DNA from: Actinoplanes sp. L3-i22
GTDB lineage: Bacteria; Actinomycetota; Actinomycetes; Mycobacteriales; Micromonosporaceae
Direction: 5' to 3'
Length of the DNA stretch: 64,000 bases
Assembly (NCBI RefSeq): GCF_019704555.1
Contig: NZ_AP024745.1
Span: 10,157,501-10,221,500, forward strand
Shown: in pieces, positions 60,540-64,000 of the stretch
Position numbering within the stretch: the first letter of the stretch is position 1
Layout: each line of letters starts with the position of its first letter
Notes under the pieces: model-generated
What the model saw: the letters and a program-made list of their open reading frames with translations, nothing else
Databases searched by the model: none
Told to the model about the DNA's origin: nothing
Made by a program: the position numbers and the translations under genes

Positions 60540-61043
60540 ATGGACGCGAAGGGCGTACTCGGCGAGGCGTTCGGGCGGGTGCCCGAGCTGATCGGCACGG
60601 CGATCGACGGCCTCACCCCGGAGCAGCTGCACTGGGCGCCGAAACCGGGCGCCAACTCGATCGGCTGGCTGATCTGGCACCTCACCCGGGTGCACGACCA
60701 TCACGTCGCCGACGTCCTCGACGCCGAGCAGATCTACGTGACCGGGGACTGGGCCCAGCGGTTCGGCCGCAAGTCCGACCCGTCGGACACCGGCTATGCC
60801 CACACCGCCGCCGACGTGGCCGCGGTGGTGCCCGTGAGCGCGGCCGCGCTGACCGATTACTACCAGGCCGTGCACGAGCGGACCGTGGGCTACCTGGGTG
60901 GGCTGACCGAGTCCGACCTGGACCGGATCGTGGACCGGCGGTGGGATCCGCCGGTCACCCTGGGCGTGCGGCTGGTCAGCGTCTACGACGACTGCGCGCA
61001 GCACGCCGGCCAGGCGGCCTACATTCGGGGCCTGCTTCCCTAG
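60540..61043 (+). CDS. DinB-family (DUF664) metal-dependent protein
   Basis: 167 aa four-helix bundle. Metal-ligand His residues appear in WLIWHLTRVHDHH and in DDCAQHAGQAAYIRG, the DinB/YfiT arrangement of three His. PELIGTAIDGLTPEQLHWAPKPGANSIGWLI is the characteristic first helix. In actinobacteria this family includes mycothiol-dependent transferases and maleylpyruvate isomerase; which applies here is unknown. Confidence 0.9.
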   Translation: MDAKGVLGEAFGRVPELIGTAIDGLTPEQLHWAPKPGANSIGWLIWHLTRVHDHHVADVLDAEQIYVTGDWAQRFGRKSDPSDTGYAHTAADVAAVVPVSAAALTDYYQAVHERTVGYLGGLTESDLDRIVDRRWDPPVTLGVRLVSVYDDCAQHAGQAAYIRGLLP

Positions 61044-61131
61044 GCCGCCTTTTGGGGGTACGGCGTTCAGCGGCGTGGCTGTCTGACGCCGGGCCCCCGG
61101 TGTTGCGGCAGATCGCCGGGTGGCACGTGTG

Positions 61132-61143
61132 ACAGGTGTCAGC
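61132..61143. promoter_or_regulatory. TGACA-GG-TGTCA inverted repeat
   Basis: A perfect 5-bp dyad with 2-nt centre lies about 36 nt before the methyltransferase start. It could be an operator or part of the promoter; support is positional only. Confidence 0.3.
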
Positions 61144-61178
61144 GGCCGGGGATGCGGGTGCGCGATAGCGTCGAGGCC

Positions 61179-62045
61179 ATGCCGGAGTATCGGGCGAGTC
61201 AGACAGCGGTTCTCGTGTGCCAGGGGCGGGCGGTGGCCCACGAGCGGCGCCTGCCCGGGCGATATGCGGATCCGACCGCGATGGTGCTGCTCCGCGACGA
61301 CGAGCGGGCCGCCGTCGAGCGGGTGCTGGCCGGGGCGTTGCCGGCCGACTGGAACGACCGGATGGCGTACGAGATGGTCCTGCGCTGCGGCGAGATGCTG
61401 GTCCCGCGCACGGTGGCGATCGACGACGCGATCCGCGAGCGGCCGGCCGGCCAGGTGGTGATCCTCGGCGCGGGCCTGGACGGGCGCGCCTGGCGGATGC
61501 CGGACCTCGCCGACGCGGCCGTCTACGAGGTCGACCAGCCCGCCTCCCAGCAGGACAAACGCGATCGGGCCACGGCGCTCAAGGGCACCCCGCCGACGTT
61601 CGTGCCGGTGGACTTCGCGCGGGACCGGCTCGGGGACGCGCTCGCCGGCGCCGGGCACCGGGCCGCCGAGCCGACCACCTGGGTGTGGGAGGGCGTCGTC
61701 CCCTACCTGACCGCGGCGCAGGTCACCGGCATGGTCCAGCAGATCGCGGCGCTGTCCGCGGCGGGCAGCCGGCTGATCGTCAACTATCAGGAGCATTCGG
61801 TGGCCGCGCGGTTCGGCCGGCTCATCGCGCGGGCCATGGCCCGGCCGGGCGGGCGGTCCAACCCGTGGGCCGCCGAGCCGTGGCTCTCCACCTGGACGCC
61901 GGCCTCGATGGGCGGGCTGCTGCGGCGGCACGGGTTCACGGTGCTCCGCGACGATGATCTGCGGACGGTGGCGGCCGGCCTCAAGGAGGTGGCGCCGGAC
62001 CGGATGTCGTTCCGCTCCGGCCGCGTCGCCGTCGCCGACATCTAG
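61179..62045 (+). CDS. Leucine carboxyl methyltransferase-family SAM methyltransferase
   Basis: 288 aa from ATG 61179 (MPEYRASQTAVLVCQGRAVAHERRLP). The SAM site is QVVILGAGLDGRAWRMPDLADAAVYEVDQPASQQDKR, characteristic of the PPM/LCM (TIGR00027-like) group, and WVWEGVVPYLTAAQV is the second family motif. Such proteins O-methylate carboxyl groups in secondary metabolism or modify small molecules; no substrate is evident. The stop overlaps the reverse-strand SRPBCC remnant by 3 nt. Confidence 0.9.
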   Translation: MPEYRASQTAVLVCQGRAVAHERRLPGRYADPTAMVLLRDDERAAVERVLAGALPADWNDRMAYEMVLRCGEMLVPRTVAIDDAIRERPAGQVVILGAGLDGRAWRMPDLADAAVYEVDQPASQQDKRDRATALKGTPPTFVPVDFARDRLGDALAGAGHRAAEPTTWVWEGVVPYLTAAQVTGMVQQIAALSAAGSRLIVNYQEHSVAARFGRLIARAMARPGGRSNPWAAEPWLSTWTPASMGGLLRRHGFTVLRDDDLRTVAAGLKEVAPDRMSFRSGRVAVADI

Positions 62046-62179
62046 GCGCTTTCCAGGACCGCTTTCATCTCGACGATGCCGCGCTCGACCCGGGCGCGGA
62101 CCGCGCCGACATCCGCGATCGCCGCCCACACCTGGGCGGCCGGCACATCCACGGACGTCTCGACGGCGACGGTGGCCAA
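62042..62179 (-). pseudogene. N-terminal fragment of an SRPBCC/polyketide-cyclase-like gene
   Basis: 45 codons from a TTG with GGGAG 5 nt upstream. The product reads MATVAVETSVDVPAAQVWAA, then IADVGAVRARVERGIVEMKAV. This is the first strand and helix of an SRPBCC (START-like) domain, whose full length is about 140 residues. It ends in TAG at the stop of the convergent methyltransferase, and no continuation is found in other frames. It is either a decaying gene truncated by a rearrangement at the methyltransferase border or, less likely, a genuine mini-protein. Confidence 0.55.
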
Positions 62180-62267
62180 AGTTTCTCCCGGTGGTGCGGC
62201 GATGGGCGGAGAGCGACGGCGCTATCTATTCTCGTTTTCAGCAAGACATGGGAAGGAAGCGCCGCCA

Positions 62268-62319
62268 GGAGCCGCCCATCACCGACCCCGATCCTAGGGG
62301 ACCGGCGGCGGGCGGCTCC
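62268..62319 (-). terminator. Inverted repeat after the cNMP-histidine kinase gene
   Basis: GGAGCCGCCC (62268-62277) pairs perfectly with GGGCGGCTCC (62310-62319), with inner CCCC/GGGG pairing inside the 32-nt loop. It starts 8 nt past the kinase stop on the reverse strand. Confidence 0.55.
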
Positions 62320-62326
62320 AGCCGAA

Positions 62327-63796
62327 TTACGCCGAGGCCGGCTCGCTCATCGGCAGCCGGACCAGAAACTTCGTGTCCCCGGGCGAGGACTGCAGCGAGA
62401 TGTCGCCGCCGTGCCCGTTGACCACGATCCGGTACGAGATGTCCAGCCCCAGCCCGGTCCCCTGGCCCACCGGCTTGGTGGTGAAGAACGGCTCGAACAC
62501 CCGCTTCTTGATCTCGTCGGGCACGCCCGGGCCGGTGTCCCCGACCGCGACGACGACCCAGTCGTCCTCCTGGTACGTCCGGACCGTCAGGGTGCCCGCC
62601 CCGGACATCGCCTGGACGGCGTTGTCGATCAGGTTGGTCCACACCTGGTTCAGCTCGGCCGGGTGGACCGGGATCTGCGGCAGCGAGCGGTCGTACTCCT
62701 TGACCACCCGGATGCCGTCACCGATCTTGTGGTTGAGCATCACCAGGGTGCTGTCCAGCCCGGTGTGCACGTCGATCCACTGGTGCGCCGACCGGTCCAC
62801 GTGCGAGTACTGCTTCGCCGCGTTGACCAGCGACGACACCCGGCCGGTGGCGTCCTCGATGTCGCTCATCAACTGCTCGGTCTCCAGGGCGTAGCCGATC
62901 CAGTGGATCGCCTGGTCGAGCAGTTCCGGCGACTCCAGCCGGGACTGGATCTCGGAGAGGCACTCGGTGTCGATGCCGCCCTGGGCGAAGACCGGCGCGA
63001 CGTCCCAGCCGCCGGTGACGCCGTGCTCCTCCATCCAGTCGCCGAGCTCGTCCTCCAGGTCGGCGATCTGCATCGCGGTGCGCACCGGCGCCTTGGCGGC
63101 CCGCTCGATGACCTCCTCCTGGAGGTTGAGCAGGGCGATCAGGCGGTCCGGCGGGACCTTGCCCTTGGCCAGCTTGCCGAGCTTCATCCGCATCCCGGCG
63201 ACCCGCTCGCGCAGCGCGCCGGTGGCCCGGGACGCGGCCGCGGCCGGATTGTTCAGCTCGTGCATCAGGCCGGCGGAGAGCGCGCCGAGCGCCTGGAGCC
63301 GCTGCCGCTCGCCGATCGCCGCCTGCGAGCTGCGCATCCCCAGCGCCAGGCCCTCCAGCAGGTGGGTGGCCATCGGGAACCACTCGCGCATCATCCGGCT
63401 GAAGTCGCGCTCGGAGAGCACGAAGAACTCGGAGTCGGAGAGCGCCCGCATCGAGCCCATGTAGTTGCGGGGCACGCCGTCGTCACGCAGGTACGCGTTC
63501 GTGGCGCCCATGTACACGCCGCGCTGCTCGGTGCGGCTGGTCTGCACGTCGTCCTGCCCGACCCGCCGGCTCAGCGCGATCGTGCCGCTGAGCAGCACGA
63601 AGAACTGGGTGGCCGGGTCGCCCTCGCGCAGCACCAAGCCGCCGCCGGGGACGCGCATGGTGCAGCCGTGCTCGGCGATCCAGGCGAGCTGCTCGTCGGT
63701 CAGCTTCTCGAACAGGAACAGCGTCTTCAGGTCGGCGGGGGTGAGCCGGCCGGGCTCGCAGGGTTCGAGGCGGATCTCTTCGGTCTCGACAGTCAT
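62327..63796 (-). CDS. Cyclic-nucleotide-binding-domain histidine kinase
   Basis: 489 aa, soluble. Residues about 20-145 are a Crp-like cNMP-binding fold (LKTLFLFEKLTDEQLAWIAEHGCTMRVPGGGLVLREGDPATQFFVLLSGTIALSR). Residues 160-260 carry the H box GALSAGLMHELNNPAAAASRATG with phospho-His179. The HATPase has the N box NQVWTNLIDNAVQAM, G1 GDTGPGVP and G2 GQGTGLGLDISYRIV. It lies 2 nt after the flavoprotein stop, so the two are one operon. The usual role would be redox or cyclic-nucleotide sensing; the response regulator is not in view. Confidence 0.92.
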   Translation of the reverse strand: MTVETEEIRLEPCEPGRLTPADLKTLFLFEKLTDEQLAWIAEHGCTMRVPGGGLVLREGDPATQFFVLLSGTIALSRRVGQDDVQTSRTEQRGVYMGATNAYLRDDGVPRNYMGSMRALSDSEFFVLSERDFSRMMREWFPMATHLLEGLALGMRSSQAAIGERQRLQALGALSAGLMHELNNPAAAASRATGALRERVAGMRMKLGKLAKGKVPPDRLIALLNLQEEVIERAAKAPVRTAMQIADLEDELGDWMEEHGVTGGWDVAPVFAQGGIDTECLSEIQSRLESPELLDQAIHWIGYALETEQLMSDIEDATGRVSSLVNAAKQYSHVDRSAHQWIDVHTGLDSTLVMLNHKIGDGIRVVKEYDRSLPQIPVHPAELNQVWTNLIDNAVQAMSGAGTLTVRTYQEDDWVVVAVGDTGPGVPDEIKKRVFEPFFTTKPVGQGTGLGLDISYRIVVNGHGGDISLQSSPGDTKFLVRLPMSEPASA

Positions 63797-63798
63797 GG

Positions 63799-64000
63799 TT
63801 ACTGCGCCTCCAGGTAACGATGGACCAATGCGACGGCCATCGCGCCCTCACCGACCGCCGAGGCCACCCGTTTGATCGAGTTGGCCCGGACGTCGCCGGC
63901 GGCGAAGATGCCGGGAACACTGCTCTCCAGGTAGAACGGATCGCGGTCCCGATCCCATCCCCGCGGACGCCCACCGTTTGCGAGAAGGTCCGATCCGGTG
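63799..64000 (-). CDS. Thioredoxin-reductase-like flavoprotein, C-terminus only
   Basis: The last 67 codons are visible. SSVPGIFAAGDVRANSIKRVASAVGEGAMAVALVHRYLEAQ is the C-terminal FAD-binding motif (GIFAAGDV, then AxxEG) of thioredoxin-reductase-like class II flavoproteins. The rest lies beyond the window end. The stop is 2 nt from the start of the cNMP-domain kinase. In similar operons the reductase often carries its own cNMP domain, but that part is not visible here. Confidence 0.88.
   Translation of the reverse strand, partial: TGSDLLANGGRPRGWDRDRDPFYLESSVPGIFAAGDVRANSIKRVASAVGEGAMAVALVHRYLEAQ

Overview
The window is chromosomal DNA of a very GC-rich actinomycete. Long GC-rich codons, many GTG and TTG starts, and pervasive 4-nt ATGA/GTGA/TTGA start-stop overlaps all point this way. 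The gene set (kynA-kynU operon, GCS2/ATP-grasp fusion, GH87 glucanases, many secreted carbohydrate enzymes, SulP-carbonic anhydrase fusion) suggests Micromonosporaceae, most like Actinoplanes; that is an inference from gene content only. I saw no tRNA, rRNA, CRISPR array, phage or insertion sequence. It reads as ordinary chromosome broken by GC-rich repeat-filled gaps.

Layout. 1-3042 (-): a four-gene operon of two membrane proteins, a histidine kinase and its response regulator, facing a Rossmann-like unknown gene (3170) across a perfect inverted repeat. 4606-6154 (+): MobA-like nucleotidyltransferase and XdhC, molybdoenzyme maturation. 6230-12523: pectate lyase PL3; a HAD/GlxA regulator/cysteine hydrolase operon; a double-MerR regulator; and kdgK-eda, which could consume pectin-derived 2-keto-3-deoxygluconate. 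13214-15426: a GntR/TetR double-headed regulator divergent from an FAD monooxygenase, with repeated CTAGTAC sites between them. 15414-19539: secreted PGRP-type amidase, a 48-aa membrane peptide, and a GH13 oligo-1,6-glucosidase. 19622-24515 (+): two glycosyltransferases, an unknown probable alpha/alpha-barrel protein and a GH130 enzyme, the last three translationally coupled. 25464-26417: an extraordinary acid-free Trp/Arg repeat protein.

28944-41985 (-) is a coherent sugar-polymer locus: LacI regulator, ABC solute-binding protein and two permeases, cytoplasmic GH13 alpha-glucosidase, and two large secreted GH87 (alpha-1,3-glucanase/mycodextranase type) enzymes carrying discoidin, FN3, CARDB and CBM35-like modules. 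The simplest reading is extracellular cleavage of alpha-1,3-glucan (fungal wall or biofilm glucan), import of the oligosaccharides, and intracellular hydrolysis. 42321-46911 (+) carries a soluble MCP-like signalling protein, a YchJ-like protein, and a kynA-kynU-amidohydrolase operon for tryptophan catabolism. 46912-47784 is a gap with an 18-bp minisatellite.

47785-64000: SulP-carbonic anhydrase fusion whose start region is a palindrome; a CDP-paratose-2-epimerase-like protein; a three-gene operon (GCS2 plus circularly permuted ATP-grasp fusion, AsnB/AsnO-type amidotransferase, S9 peptidase) that looks like a pathway for a small amidated peptide; an RHH-Clp_N regulator under its own palindrome; an MFS transporter; small stress-type proteins; a truncated SRPBCC remnant; and a cyclic-nucleotide-domain histidine kinase next to a thioredoxin-reductase-like flavoprotein cut by the window end.

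The best candidates for new biology are the GCS2/ATP-grasp-AsnO-S9 operon, the GT-(unknown)-GH130 operon, the two-GH87 locus, the acid-free repeat protein, and a conserved 65-nt intergenic element with paired perfect DnaA-box sequences found at two sites 19 kb apart.
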